A stretch of 34,667 nucleotides of DNA. Origin: Gnetum montanum. Taxonomy: Eukaryota > Streptophyta > Gnetopsida > Gnetales > Gnetaceae. Location of the stretch: positions 261,040 through 295,706 of the forward strand of contig MNCI01009116.1 of NCBI GenBank assembly GCA_015680685.1, given 5' to 3'. The notes beneath the pieces are model-generated. The model had not been told where the DNA came from, did no database searches, and saw nothing but the letters and a program-made list of their open reading frames with translations. The position numbers and the translations under genes were made by a program. Of this stretch, positions 18,481 to 28,775 are shown one piece after another. The first letter of the stretch is position 1. Every line of letters starts with the position of its first letter.

Positions 18481-19504
18481 ATGGTAAGACATGTGCATTG
18501 GCAGAGAGCTCATCCTCGTTTTCCTCGACATTAGCTATGATCATCACAACATGATCTTGTTGGAGATCTTCCCAGGGTCTAGGCTGCTAGAGGTGCAAAA
18601 GTTCTCGTTTTTAAAATTAACCAGGTTAACAACCATATCATCTATTAGATTCCATCAATCAAAGAATATGTACATAAAGAAAAGGCCTCACTACATGCAT
18701 GCGAGAAGGTAAAAAGAAATTATCAAATTTGAACTTTTTAAGTTCTCCCAATAAGCAGGAAAAATTGTTAAAATTATGCCCAAAGTCAGGCTGACATCTC
18801 AAATTGGCTAATAATTTTCATGTGCTAGCAAAAATGCTAACGCTTTTGCATTTTATTAAAATGCATATTGCAAACGAAAAAGCAGTCACAATCGTAATGA
18901 ATGCATCTACTTCATGGTAATTGCTGAATTTCAAAGCACAACCATAGAAATGATAAAACCTACACAAAATATACAATGAGATAAAGAGAAAATGAATTTA
19001 CAAATGTTCTTTTACATTGAAAAAGGGTGTAGCAAAAGAAGATTACTCAAGATAGTAACAGAAAATTACAATTTCAGAATTCCTTGCCACTACAGAAAGC
19101 AATGAAAAAAGAACAGAACCAAACTTTCGAATGTTTTTGCATTGGGAATGCAAATGTATAGGAAGGCATGTTAAGTACTGGTGATAGAAGAGCTCAGCTT
19201 GAAGTGAAACTATAAAAATTGCACAAAATCATCAAAATGTAATGTTCAACACGTTACAATTCACTATAAAAAATTAACAAAAACACACATAAAAAGACTC
19301 GCAGAAAGTTTGTTTCTAGAAAGAGATTCTAATAACCAAAGGCTATTGTTGACAAGAAACTTTAAAAGGCCCTTCCCCTTAGGTTGTAGCTTCAACTGTA
19401 GCCATTACCATCTTTCCTTGAATGCCTCTGGCTCTACCCCTTAAATGAAGGGATCTCGGCCAAAATAAAAGTTGGCCTCTCCACCAAAATAAGAGTTGGC
19501 ATAG
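18481..19504. other. Intergenic; possible terminal exon relic on the minus strand
   Basis: No intact gene is visible. On the - strand, starting near 19440, a short frame reads RARGIQGKMVMATVEATT and stops at about 19384. About 500 bp of T-rich sequence with a 3'-UTR-like look follows. No upstream exon could be found, because the sequence to the right of 19440 is repeat-like (two CCAAAATAA.AGTTGGC units, 19460-19501). This may be a gene fragment carried by a transposon, or chance. Confidence 0.25.
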
Positions 19505-19585
19505 AAACAATGAAATGTTATTCTAGTGGTAAGGCTCTCTATTTCAAAGCTCAGACTTATAGATTTGATTTTAATAAATAATGTT
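19505..19585 (+). mobile_element. tRNA-like SINE head fragment
   Basis: TTCTAGTGGTAAG (19521-19533) resembles an A box and AGATTTGATTTTA (19561-19573) a B box, with tRNA-like spacing. It is similar in layout to 14738-14840. Ends and target duplication are not identifiable, so this is a weak call. Confidence 0.35.
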
Positions 19586-19639
19586 AAGCTATAAAGCTTT
19601 ATTAAACTATATATTTTAAAATACATTTATATTTAACAT

Positions 19640-20234
19640 ATACTTCGAGTTCCAACGCTGCAAAAATAAATAGCCTAAGTTTAAGGGACACTTTACAGAT
19701 CTTATATTTCCTTCCTGAATCTTTTAATACATGCCGTTGGCTATGTATGCACGGAATCGTATTAATCATGTTCCCAAACTCGTGTAACTGTCAGGTGTAC
19801 CACGTGGTGCTCCGATAGATAAATCTGTCATTCAAATGTTTAATCAAGTAAAATAAAATTATTAGTGGTTTGAAGACCGTCCCACCCGCACACATATTTT
19901 GCATGTACGACCAATGCAAAAGCCCACAAACATGTTTTAAAATAGATCGTCAAGTTAAGTAACGTAATCGATGTTGACCGAGAAAAAAAGAGTTGTTAGG
20001 GACGTCATTTTCCGGGACCTTAACCATAAAACGGTGACAAACAATTTTTATATCTATCACTACCACTGTGTCTATGTAAAGGTAAACAAGAGTGAATGAC
20101 AATGTGAAGACATTTAGGACAATGTGCATTTAGGTTAGCATTAGGATGGATAATAAGTTCTATCAAATCGTTGAAAACTATGTACAAAATCGGCACACTT
20201 GAGGTATTTTTAAGATTAGTGATGGTGATAATCA
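19640..20234. other. Intergenic, no gene recognised
   Basis: I see no coding or RNA signal. A CCACGTGG palindrome (ACGT core) occurs near 19800, but no gene start lies close by. Confidence 0.4.
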
Positions 20235-20372
20235 TGTTAGAAAGTAAATGCAGGAAGGAATCTATTTTAGTTAAGCTTTATTAGCCAAAAAATTGAAAAT
20301 ATAATAATATTAGTAATTAGAAAAAATAAAGAAGATAAATTGTTAATATTGACAATTAGTAAATATCTTAAA

Positions 20373-20577
20373 CATGAATTTGAAAAGATCTTATGAGAAG
20401 TTTTGGAAGGTCTAAAACATATCTAAACATGATCCAAGAAAAGATCTAAAAGAAATCATGCAAAATCTAATAAATCTCTTGAAGATGAATTTAAAAAGGT
20501 CTAAAAGAAGTTTCGAAAATTGTAAAAAAGATCTAACAATGATCCAAGAAAAGATGAAGAAATCATGGAAAATTTAG
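20373..20577. repeat. Diverged tandem duplication, about 110-bp unit
   Basis: The block with ATGAATTTGAAAAGATCT and ATGATCCAAGAAAAGAT, ending near 20470, is echoed by ATGAATTTAAAAAGGTCT and ATGATCCAAGAAAAGAT at 20484-20577. The ATGATCCAAGAAAAGAT core is exact in both. Confidence 0.7.
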
Positions 20578-21149
20578 ATTTGGAAATAACTTGTTTGTTG
20601 TGCATGCAACCACATGTATTTGTGATGAAGATTAATGGAATTGCATTACCTAATAGTTTACCCTGGTTTGGGAAGGGCTTAGGAGTAATTTTCTTTTCAT
20701 TCTCTTTATCACAATGGCTTTTGATGTGTGGTTAATTCTCTTAATTATTTACACTTCTTTGCAAACATGGTTCTTTTTGATTTTATAACAAGTAGTATTA
20801 GAATAATACATTTTTTATGAATTTGTTGTTGCTTAGAAAATCTAGCAATTAATCGATGTCTAGCTAGAGTTAAACACATGCTTTGTGCACATCATTGCGA
20901 AGGTATAAGGTTTTCTATATGGTTTGCTTGTTTTACTATGGAGATTCCACTGGTTTGTAAGTATTATTGTTTTTCCTAAATGTGCACATTATCATGGGTT
21001 TGTAGCAATATGTTTAGCATCTAGCAAATGGATTGTAATTAGGTGTATGCAACAACTCAAGTTTTAACATCCAATGTGAGCTTTACTATGGATGTGCAAT
21101 GATAGTGCAAAATTTGGTTATGTTGGTTGGAAAATGTGTGACAAGGTGA

Positions 21150-21420
21150 ATAGATTTTTTGCATGTATTGCAAGAAAGGTTGCTTCTATATGTTCATTGT
21201 TATTTTCACAAGATGGATTATTTTTGTATTGTAAGATACTTGTTAGTTTTACAAGATAAGTTACTTGTATGATTTCATCACTATATTCAAGATAAGGTGC
21301 TACTTTTGTGAATTCATAATTGGTTTTCCCATAAGGTTTGTTAATTTTCTAGATGGATTGTTTGTGCAAGTTCATTACCATTATTTATTATTTATATTTT
21401 AAGATAGATTTTGTTCAAAT
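21150..21420. repeat. Degenerate minisatellite around ACAAGAT.G.TTACTTGT
   Basis: At least five approximate units of 40-60 bp follow each other. Each has an A-AAGAT-G-TT-CTTGT core and a TTCATTATTATTTT-type spacer, for example near 21208, 21251, 21291, 21331 and 21350. Divergence is high, so exact unit limits cannot be fixed by eye. Confidence 0.5.
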
Positions 21421-21744
21421 GCTATAATCTTACTGCATGTGGCCTAAAATTGAATAGTGCACATGTTGAGAATAGAATAATTTAGATCAAGGGAATGTAT
21501 TTTAAACTTTGATCAAAATGTTGACATTGATAGGGGGATTGTTAGAGATAATAATGCCAAAATGACTAGCTTTATTAATATTAAAATATGATTAATTGTA
21601 GTGCCAATATTGGTAATTAGAAAAAATTGAGACAATTTGGAAGATGGATCAATTTTAAATAAAACTAAGATTATGCATGTGAGGTGGTCCATGTCCACAT
21701 GGGACATCTCACTGTCAATTTAAAAGTTTCCTTACTTTTAATAT

Positions 21745-21985
21745 AAATCTATTCAACTTTCTCAAAAAGACATTCAAAAAAAACAATGTGAGAATATAGA
21801 TCTTGATAATTGCATGATTACGGAAATTCTTGATCATTACTTATTAAGCTTCGTTATGTAATCTATTCAACTTTCTCAAAAAAGGATTCAAAAACAATGT
21901 GAAGATCTCGTATTTCATCCAAATTGATAAGATGATATTTGCATGATTACCGAAATTCTTGATCATTACTTATTAAGCTTCATTT
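21745..21985. repeat. Two-copy tandem duplication, 113-bp period
   Basis: AATCTATTCAACTTTCTCAAAAA at 21747 recurs at 21860. Each copy then carries CAATGTGA and GCATGATTAC.GAAATTCTTG, and ends in TCATTACTTATTAAGCTTC. It lies within or next to the putative copia-like LTR, so it may be an internal LTR duplication. Confidence 0.85.
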
Positions 21986-21989
21986 CTCC

Positions 21990-23098
21990 GGAAGAGACAA
22001 GATCAAGGTTACGTGTCATCCATCGCCCACGAATCACATCCAAGCCAATCTAGGAAAAGATTCCAGTCAAATTTTATGTGCTTCATCATATTTTGTTTAA
22101 GAAGAATCATACACGGAACATACAAAAAGTGTATCTGCATTTTAAAACTCTTCTCAGGCACCCACATTGAATCTAGATGTTGCTATCCCATAATTTCCTC
22201 CTAGTTTGGGCTAAAATCAAAATGATTGACGCTCAACTCGCAAACCTTGGCATGCAAAAACGGAACTTTGGAATCTGAGGCTAAACTACTGCCACAACTT
22301 TGGGAAAACTGCAGTTCTCCAAAATTCAAGTAAAAAAAAGTATCTATAGATGGGGATTCAAAACACAAATAAATCCCACTAAAGATGCAAACCCAGAAGG
22401 GCCAATAATGCTGTTCCACGCCGAGTTTCTCTTCCTGCAGTGACATTTCTGTGAAGAGCAGATTCACAGAATTTCAAGTCACGTGGACAAGTACTTGACA
22501 CAAGAAAGAAGAGGAAGAACAGGAATCCTCATGGCCGATACGAACTCGTGTTTTTAAAGATCAGCAGCGTTATGATAATCAGGATGCAAGTTGTGGCGCT
22601 GTTGCTTGTTTTTGTTTAATGGATTTGCTGCGCTGGAACCTGCCACATCCATGTCAGCGCCAACATAAAATTCCAGAATAGTCGCCGCGCCCAGTTTTGT
22701 ATCGTAGCAGCAACTCGCTCGACTTTCCAGGATTCGGATAAGGATTTATTCGCTGTGACAAATGTGGCTGCCATTCAGATCTTGGCCCCAATTTTCGAAC
22801 TGCTGTTGCGCAGCGTGAAAATTTCGCCCGAAAATGCAATATCCACGTCAGAAGATGCATCAGCAGCATTTATGCCACCACCGAAGACTCGAAAAGTTCT
22901 GTGACAAAGCATAACAGCAGAGACCTGTGTCTATTTTATGTTCTTGTTGTTGTTGTTGTGGTTCTGCTGCTGCTGCTGCTCATTTCTTGGTTCTGGAACG
23001 AACTTTGTGGATGTGCCCTCTTTTTGCTGGTAGGTAAGTGGATTGTTTTGTTGCAGCTGAGATAAAAGAAGTTGGGTCTCGGATTTGATTTTTCTGCG
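21990..23098 (+). promoter_or_regulatory. Upstream region of the beta-amylase-like gene
   Basis: This region contains a G-box core CACGTG at 22480-22485, an ACGT element (CCACGTCAG) near 22842-22850, and GTT/CTG trinucleotide runs at 22940-22981 that probably fall in the 5' leader. GC content rises from about 22500 towards the coding start. Frames on either strand (for example 22201-22467 on the - strand) match nothing I know. The regulatory role of the G-box is inferred from motif and position. Confidence 0.4.
22940..22981. repeat. Trinucleotide runs (GTT)n and (CTG)n
   Basis: A TTGTTGTTGTTGTTGTGG run is followed by TTCTGCTGCTGCTGCTGCTC, in the probable leader of the beta-amylase-like gene. 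Confidence 0.85.
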
Positions 23099-25737
23099 AT
23101 GATGGTTGCCACTACTGCAACTCCAAAATCCGTATGCACAGCCATGGCTCCCTGCGCTCTGGGAAGATCATGGAGCTCATGTGCAGTACTATCATCTGGT
23201 AATGGCGCCGTTGATTCCTTCCTCGGCCGTGTTAGATTTTCTAGACAGTGTGCCAAGAGGGCCACCAGAAATGCCGCCATGGCTTCCCCCAGAAATTGCT
23301 TGCTTCTGCAACAGGAGGAGGACCAGTTGTTCCGAAAAACCAAGGTTTTTCGATACATAAACGTTTGGTTCCTTTTTCTCTTTTTGTTTTTTTTGTTCAA
23401 TTTAGTTTTGAGGAATGTGTCCATGGATCTGGTTTTGGTTTTGGTTTTGGTTTTACTTTTACTTCTGCAAATCCTTGGTTCGCTGGGTTCGACAGTGATG
23501 GGCTAGAGGAGTTTTAAAGTTCATTGTTACAGGTCCCATTTTGGGGGATTGATTTAAGGCTAAATTTCAGTAGCAACGTAATCTGTTGTGTGCTTCTTTT
23601 TCTCTTGAGTTTTTAGTCTTGTATGTTCACAGCTCTGCATGTTCTGCAATTCCCTGCTAGCTTGCCGAATTTAGGAAAATTTTAACATGTCTTCATGATA
23701 TTTGTTTGGGGAAAACAAAATCTCAGGAGCCCAAGTCTATAAATAGCCTAACGACCTTGTTTCTTGTTGGCTGAAAAGGGTCATTGATTTTGAACGGTGG
23801 AATTGCTGCAGTAACCAACTTACGGATGCCATGGATTTTGTTGCAGGATTTGCCATTTTATGTGTCGCTTCCGTCGGATACAGTAACAAATTTCAGTACA
23901 ATAAACCGTTGCAGAGCGATTCAGGCGGGTCTGCGTGCTCTGAGAGCCTTAGGAGTGGATGGAGTGGTTGTACACATGTATTGGGGAATAATTGAATCCT
24001 GTGTTCCCCAAAACTACAATTGGTCTGCATATTGTGCTTTACTGGACATGATCCAGGGAACAGGCCTCAAAGTATTTGTTTCCATCTGTTTTCATGCTGA
24101 TCCGGCTGCATCTGTGGGTCTCCCAACATGGGTTTCCAGGCTGGGTTACCAAAACCCTGACATCTTTTTCACAGACCAGCAGGGCACCAGATACAAGCAC
24201 TGTTTATCTTTGGCTGTTGATAATTTGCCATTGTTTCAAGGCCGGACATTTCTCCAAATCTACTCACATTTGCTCCAGAGTTTCAAATCAACATTCGATC
24301 AGCATTTGGGAGATTCTATTCTGGTGGGTAACTTCACTTTCTCAATTCATTTGGTTACTTCTTCTTTCATCATTCGGTAGGTCTGATCCTTGAATCTAGA
24401 CTATGGTTTTGTCATCTGCTGGAAATCATCATCATCATCGTGATCATCTCAAAAAATAAAAATAAAATGAAGACAAGTGTCACCATGACTCAGCCTTATC
24501 CCTTTTATTCCGGGTGTCTATCTGTCTTAACCTCAATGATTGTAACAATAGTCCCACCGTATCCCTTTTTTCAAGGTACCTCTGTACTTACATCTTAACC
24601 TTTTATTATATCCCTAGTCACTATTCAATCCATATCCTTTTTCTACCTTTTCTTCTGTGATTTACATTGTTCAGGTCTATACATCTTCAGCCATTTCCTT
24701 TTCTTGGGTCAACCTCTTATGCACTTTACTTCTTTAACATGTTTACTTCTTCAACTTAAACCCATCCCCCTCTTCTGTGATTTCTTTCCACTCAAAATTT
24801 AAATAGCAACTGAAGTACTTATTGATATGAAATGATTGGCTTTCAGGGACTGATAGTCAGCCTTGGTCCTGATGGCGAGCTCAAGTATCCTGCCTTCAGA
24901 GATGGCATATGGAAATTCCCTGGAGTGGGAGAGTTTCAATGCTATGATAAATACATGTTAGCCAACCTGAGAAGACATTCTGAGATTATGGGTTGCCCTG
25001 AATGGGGATTAGAAGGGCCACCTGATGCTCCAGCTGGTTATAACCAGTGTCCCAATGATGTGGGTTTCTTCCATGAAGATCTTGGATCATGGGACACTGC
25101 ATATGGAGACTTCTTCTTAACCTGGTACAGCAACCAGCTGCTTAATCATGGAGATGATATCCTGTCCATGTGCAGAGACATTTTCAAGGATTATGACATA
25201 GTCATGGCTGGAAAGCTACCAGCTATTCATTGGTGGTACAGAACAAAATCCCATGCAGCAGAGCTCACAGCAGGATACTACAATGTCCAGGGGAGAGATG
25301 GTTATGATGAAGTCATGGAGATGTTTGCAAGAAATTCTTGTCTGCCAATATTGGCAAATCTGGAAGCCTCAGAGCTTGATTATCCCATTGAAGCTATGAG
25401 CAGCCCAGAATCACTTCTGCTGCAGATCAGAAGATCCAGTCTGAAGCACAGAGTGTCACTTGCAGGGGAGAATTCACACACTGACAGCACTCGCTGCTTT
25501 GAAAGGATGATTCATAATGTGCATCTGACATACTCTTCAGAGATGCCATCTTTGGCATCCTTCACCTTCAGAAGCATGTCCCAATCTCTCTTCTCGCCGG
25601 ACCGCTGGAGGTTTTTTGTCAATTTTTTCAGAAATATCAAACAGTATGACATGGAGGCCAACCAGAGACGCATGTTGAGCAAAGATTCTGAAATTGATTT
25701 TTACAAGTATGTCAGGAAACATTTTGCTGGAGCATGA
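23099..25737 (+). CDS. BAM9: Plastid beta-amylase family protein, BAM9/BAM4 type, probably non-catalytic
   Basis: This is a glycosyl hydrolase family 14 protein of the non-catalytic BAM group, thought to modulate starch breakdown in chloroplasts. Exons are 23099-23344, 23847-24323 and 24847-25737, with GT-AG introns of 502 and 523 bp in phase 0, giving 537 aa. Arabidopsis BAM9 is about 536 aa from memory. Residues 1-82 are Ser/Ala/Arg-rich and fit a transit peptide. The barrel follows: YVSLPSDTV (87-95), GEFQCYDKYML (269-279), SSPESLL. Both family glutamates remain: Glu252 in GPDGELKYP and Glu414 in NLEASE. However, the substrate-binding Asp of VDVWWG is His125 (VHMYWG), and the flexible lid loop HQCGGNVGD is reduced to FHADPAASVG (164-173). 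The inner-loop context SHAAELTAGYYN (376-387) is intact. The WWYRT stretch is closer to BAM4, while SSPESLL and the few-exon structure are closer to BAM9. The first ATG was chosen; 23102 is equally possible. Confidence 0.9.
23429..23454. repeat. (GGTTTT)4 hexanucleotide run in intron 1 of the beta-amylase-like gene
   Basis: Four consecutive GGTTTT units, followed by TTACTTTTAC. It sits about 85 bp after the exon 1 donor and is too short to be telomeric. Confidence 0.85.
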
Positions 25738-25848
25738 ACGGCCTTATCAAATTATTGTAGACTTCGCATATTTTATGCAAAATTAGAAATCCTTTATGAA
25801 TTTGCAAATCTGCAATCTCCGAGTTGCTCTGCAAATCTCAGATATTCA

Positions 25849-25854
25849 AATAAA
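25849..25854 (+). promoter_or_regulatory. AATAAA polyadenylation signal of the beta-amylase-like gene
   Basis: AATAAA lies 112 bases after the TGA at 25735-25737, in AT-rich 3' UTR-like sequence. Confidence 0.5.
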
Positions 25855-25859
25855 TCAAT

Positions 25860-27343
25860 GTAAGTTAGGCATGCCAATGATCCTGTATTTGGCTTGCCGA
25901 AGGCAGTTTTTTGGTAAAAAAAATACATATTGGCACCAACAAAGATAACATCATATGTTGAAGGGTTCGTTTTGGAGCTCAGCCCGACCCACATTACAAC
26001 CTGTAAAAACCCAATTAAAACACAATTTTTTAGAAGCTATTTACTTGGGCATCGTGGGTGTGTTTATCTTGTAAACTGAGCATGATTACCGGAAACCATT
26101 CCTGATAACATCTGGTTAGATCGGTTGAGATCTAAATTGATGATGATAATGATCATCGGGCATGGACTAGGACATGGCTGTTGCATGTAGCTAAATTGTG
26201 TGGGAAGTAGAGAACTGATCATAGTAAATGATTATCAAATCCTTTGCTTACTTTAATGATAGGCTTATAACGTGTTATAAATGCACCAAATGATAATATA
26301 GATATATTGCTAAGAAAAAAGAATTTATTTTTTACCATCAAACTAAGTGCACACTAATAAAAAGGATCTGAATTGGCTTGTTCACTATCTAAAAAGTGTT
26401 ATGCAAGCAAGATATTGCTAATTCAAGTTACATTTAAAGCACTTTTACATTCTACTTAAGTTTTATCAAAGGATCATGGTGGTACATATAGTGAAAAACC
26501 TTATCACCTCTTTTTTAAAGCTACTAATAATGATCAATCCTTTTTTCAACCTATCTAGAAGGGCCCTTGTCCATTTACAACCTTAAGTCTTGTTTTTTCC
26601 TATTTCCTTGTCTATTCTGTACCTTGTTCCTTGGGTACCTCTCTCTTTTTTTGGTGCCTCAATTCCTTTACCACTTCCAACTCTTACATAGCCCTTTCCT
26701 CATGTTATTACATTGCCTCTAGCTGGGCAATCTCTAATTAACATTCTTGTAGTTCCTCTTTAGCTATTGCTCCTCATGCGAGATTTTGCTACTCTTCTTC
26801 AAGATAGTGAAGACCAAAACTTGCAAAATAATAGCATTGCATGGTGGTAGCACCTTTGCTCTTGTCTCTTAGCTATTAACCGATCCAATCAGTCCCATGA
26901 TTCTTCCAACTGAAGTTCTCAAGAGTATTGCTCTTCCCAACTTTACTAAAATACTCTAAATACTCAAACTCTACATATCATATTCAAAAGTGAATGCATA
27001 CTCTTTTATCAATTACCCACATACTATTCTATGTAGTTTCTTAAGTTCCCTCTTACGTAAAGCTTTGGAAAATATTGCTCTGTGCCTAATGCTTCTATCA
27101 TTTCACTTGAGATGCTCTTTGTTGCCTTCATTGAGCATTTTAGCAATAACATCAACAAAGCAAGATTTATGTAAAAGCTACTATCTACCAAATAAGATCC
27201 ATTAAATACATTGCTAAATTCATTCATCCCATGAAGGATTGCAGTAATGATTGAGCTAATTCATCATTTGCCTAATGATTAGCTTCTTAATATCTTTGAA
27301 CTAGCCATTGACAACTATATCATGAACAAGCTAGTATATCTAA
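25860..27343. other. Intergenic, no gene recognised
   Basis: Long AT-rich spacer. T/C-rich stretches around 26560-26780 and short frames on both strands occur, but none shows a recognisable domain. It may contain old transposon sequence. Confidence 0.4.
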
Positions 27344-27417
27344 GCTCTCTCTCTCTCTCTCTCTCTCTTCTCTCCCTTCCCAACACCTCCCCCCGCCCCA
27401 CACACACATACACACAC
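27344..27417. repeat. Compound microsatellite: (CT)12 then C-rich and (CA)n
   Basis: About 12 CT units (27345-27368) are followed by TCTCCC, a CCCCCCGCCCC tract and CACACACATACACACACA up to about 27417. The strand bias makes the - strand look like a GAGA tract. Confidence 0.93.
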
Positions 27418-27800
27418 AAATTGCATTAAAGAAATGACTCTTCGATGAAATGATTTTGAATGGCTTAATTTCAAAAGTAAGGGAAACAAAGCAACAAATA
27501 AGAAAAAGCCACATCCCACCACTTAGGCTATGTTAGCAATTTTTCTTTCTTTTGCAACATCTTATCATAATTTTTTTAATCAATCTATAATTAAAACTAG
27601 TCAATCTAGGGGTAATAATCGATAATGGATAACACCTAAGGATCTATCCAAGAAGCATAAATTTTTTATGACTTACTTTTTTCTATATAACATGGTACTC
27701 AAGGATGACCATATTACTCCTAAGCAAGTTTCTAAACAAACCACAACTCATTTTAATCACATTTAGCTTATTGCTTTGATCCCTTCACAGTGAGTGGAAG

Positions 27801-28640
27801 GTAATTGATAAAATGTCATAAGTGACTACGTCTATGCATGCCCGTCAATGTTGATGCAGTCATTGCCTATATAAATGCATGCACACATCACATTTATGGC
27901 ACCGTTTGGTTGATACCTTAGCCAAACTCTTGCAGTTTCTTCTCGTAAAACTTAGTAAAATTTTCCCTTTAAGTGCCTGCAGCATGGATTGAACTGATTA
28001 TGCAACATTTTATTTCGACTATAATATATACCTAGACACAATTGCATGAATGATAATAAAATCGAGATTTCTTCCATCCATTGCAACACTTGGATTAATT
28101 TAACTTTATTTTCTAGCATTTTCCTTTGGATGCAATTTATTTTTTTGTCTTTAAGTAATTAATATTCTAATTCATAATTAACATGAAGATGACCACTTCA
28201 AGCATACTATATTAACACTTGGTAATCCCAGCAATGGATACTTGGTGTGCTAGCAATAAACACTTTGTAACCCAGCAACATTAGTATATGTTTATGATGT
28301 GTACGAAAAGTGGGAACAGATGCTCTAGGTTTAGGATAGTTTAGTTATGTAATTAGTTAAATTAAATACTTAAACCTTTGATTCATTTAATCATTTTACA
28401 AGATAAAAGAAAATAATAAAAAAATATAAAAACAAATATTTTATAACTCAATTACACTTAACCATAAAAATAGATTACACAATTGTGATTGGGAAGACAA
28501 CAACTAATAACCATGTCTTTCACCATCTAAGGATATAGGCTACTTAGATAAATGAAGTCCAAGGAATTCGATTAGATCACGTATACATTCTAGTTATTCA
28601 TATGGTTGGGTGTAGGGAATATTAGCTACTCAATAGTAAT
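27801..28640 (+). mobile_element. LTR-A copy 5, diverged solo LTR, TSD GTAAT
   Basis: The LTR body is about 27806-28635 (830 bp), oriented like copy 0. GTAAT at 27801-27805 recurs at 28636-28640. Homology to the reverse complement of copy 1 includes AATAAAATCGAGATT near 28056, CTTGGTAATCCCAGC near 28218, GATGTGTACG..GGAACAGATGCTC near 28297-28325, and GAATTCGAT.AGATCACG..TTCATATGGTTGGGTGTAGGG near 28564-28617. A TATA-like CTATATAAAT lies at 27868. The 3' end is ACTCAATA instead of ACTCATCA. It is one of the most diverged copies. Confidence 0.75.
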
Positions 28641-28775
28641 CCTAAGATTTCAAAGTGGTATGATCCTTATAAGTTATGCTACTGTCATGAAACAATAGGA
28701 AATGACACCAATAGTTGCAAAGCCCTAAAAGATGACATTAGAGCTTTAGTTCAGAAAGAAAAAATTGTCTTATAA
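28641..28775 (+). pseudogene. Retrotransposon gag-like zinc-knuckle fragment
   Basis: A 44-codon frame reads YKLCYCHETIGNDTNSC, then ALKDDIRALVQKEKIV before TAA. This C-x-C/H-x(n)-H/N-DT--C--LK--I--LI pattern is the CCHC-like segment that ends gag in many plant Ty3/gypsy elements. The expected GH of the knuckle is GN, and the frame stops soon after. It begins directly after the target duplication of the LTR at 27806-28635, so that LTR may have inserted into this older element. The call rests on a short motif. Confidence 0.45.

Larger units (their letters stand above)
20235..21985 (+). mobile_element. Possible non-autonomous Ty1/copia-type element or LTR relic
   Basis: At 21531-21539 a purine-rich TAGGGGGAT directly precedes TGTTAGAGATAATAATGC, which is the usual polypurine tract-LTR junction of plant copia elements (GGGGGAGATTGTTAG type). 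A related start, TGTTAGAAAGTAAATGC, lies at 20235. Both are followed within about 110 bp by AGCTTTATTA and GTAATTAGAAAAAA. The two could be LTR starts of one short element, but similarity fades after about 110 bp. The interval has no reverse transcriptase, and no matching target duplication was found. Confidence 0.4.

Noticed and set aside
23072-23098. Upstream start of the beta-amylase-like protein
   Set aside because: The frame begins with TTG, not ATG, so in a plant nuclear gene the ATG at 23099 or 23102 is the start.
22936-23424. 162-codon frame antisense to beta-amylase-like exon 1
   Set aside because: It is a shadow of exon 1 and of the trinucleotide runs, and its residues are Arg/Thr/Ser runs of low complexity.
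23429-23454. Telomere-like GGTTTT repeat
   Set aside because: There are only four units, it lies in an intron, and it is not the plant TTTAGGG telomere sequence.
23784-23846. In-frame extension of beta-amylase-like exon 2 to an ATG at 23784 or so
   Set aside because: The TTTTGTTGCAG acceptor ending at 23846 joins exon 1 in phase directly before DLPFYVSLPSDTV, and the extension has no family match and no transit peptide.
27320-27522. Two overlapping minus-strand frames over the CT/CA tract
   Set aside because: They are translations of a microsatellite (ERERER and VCVCV runs).
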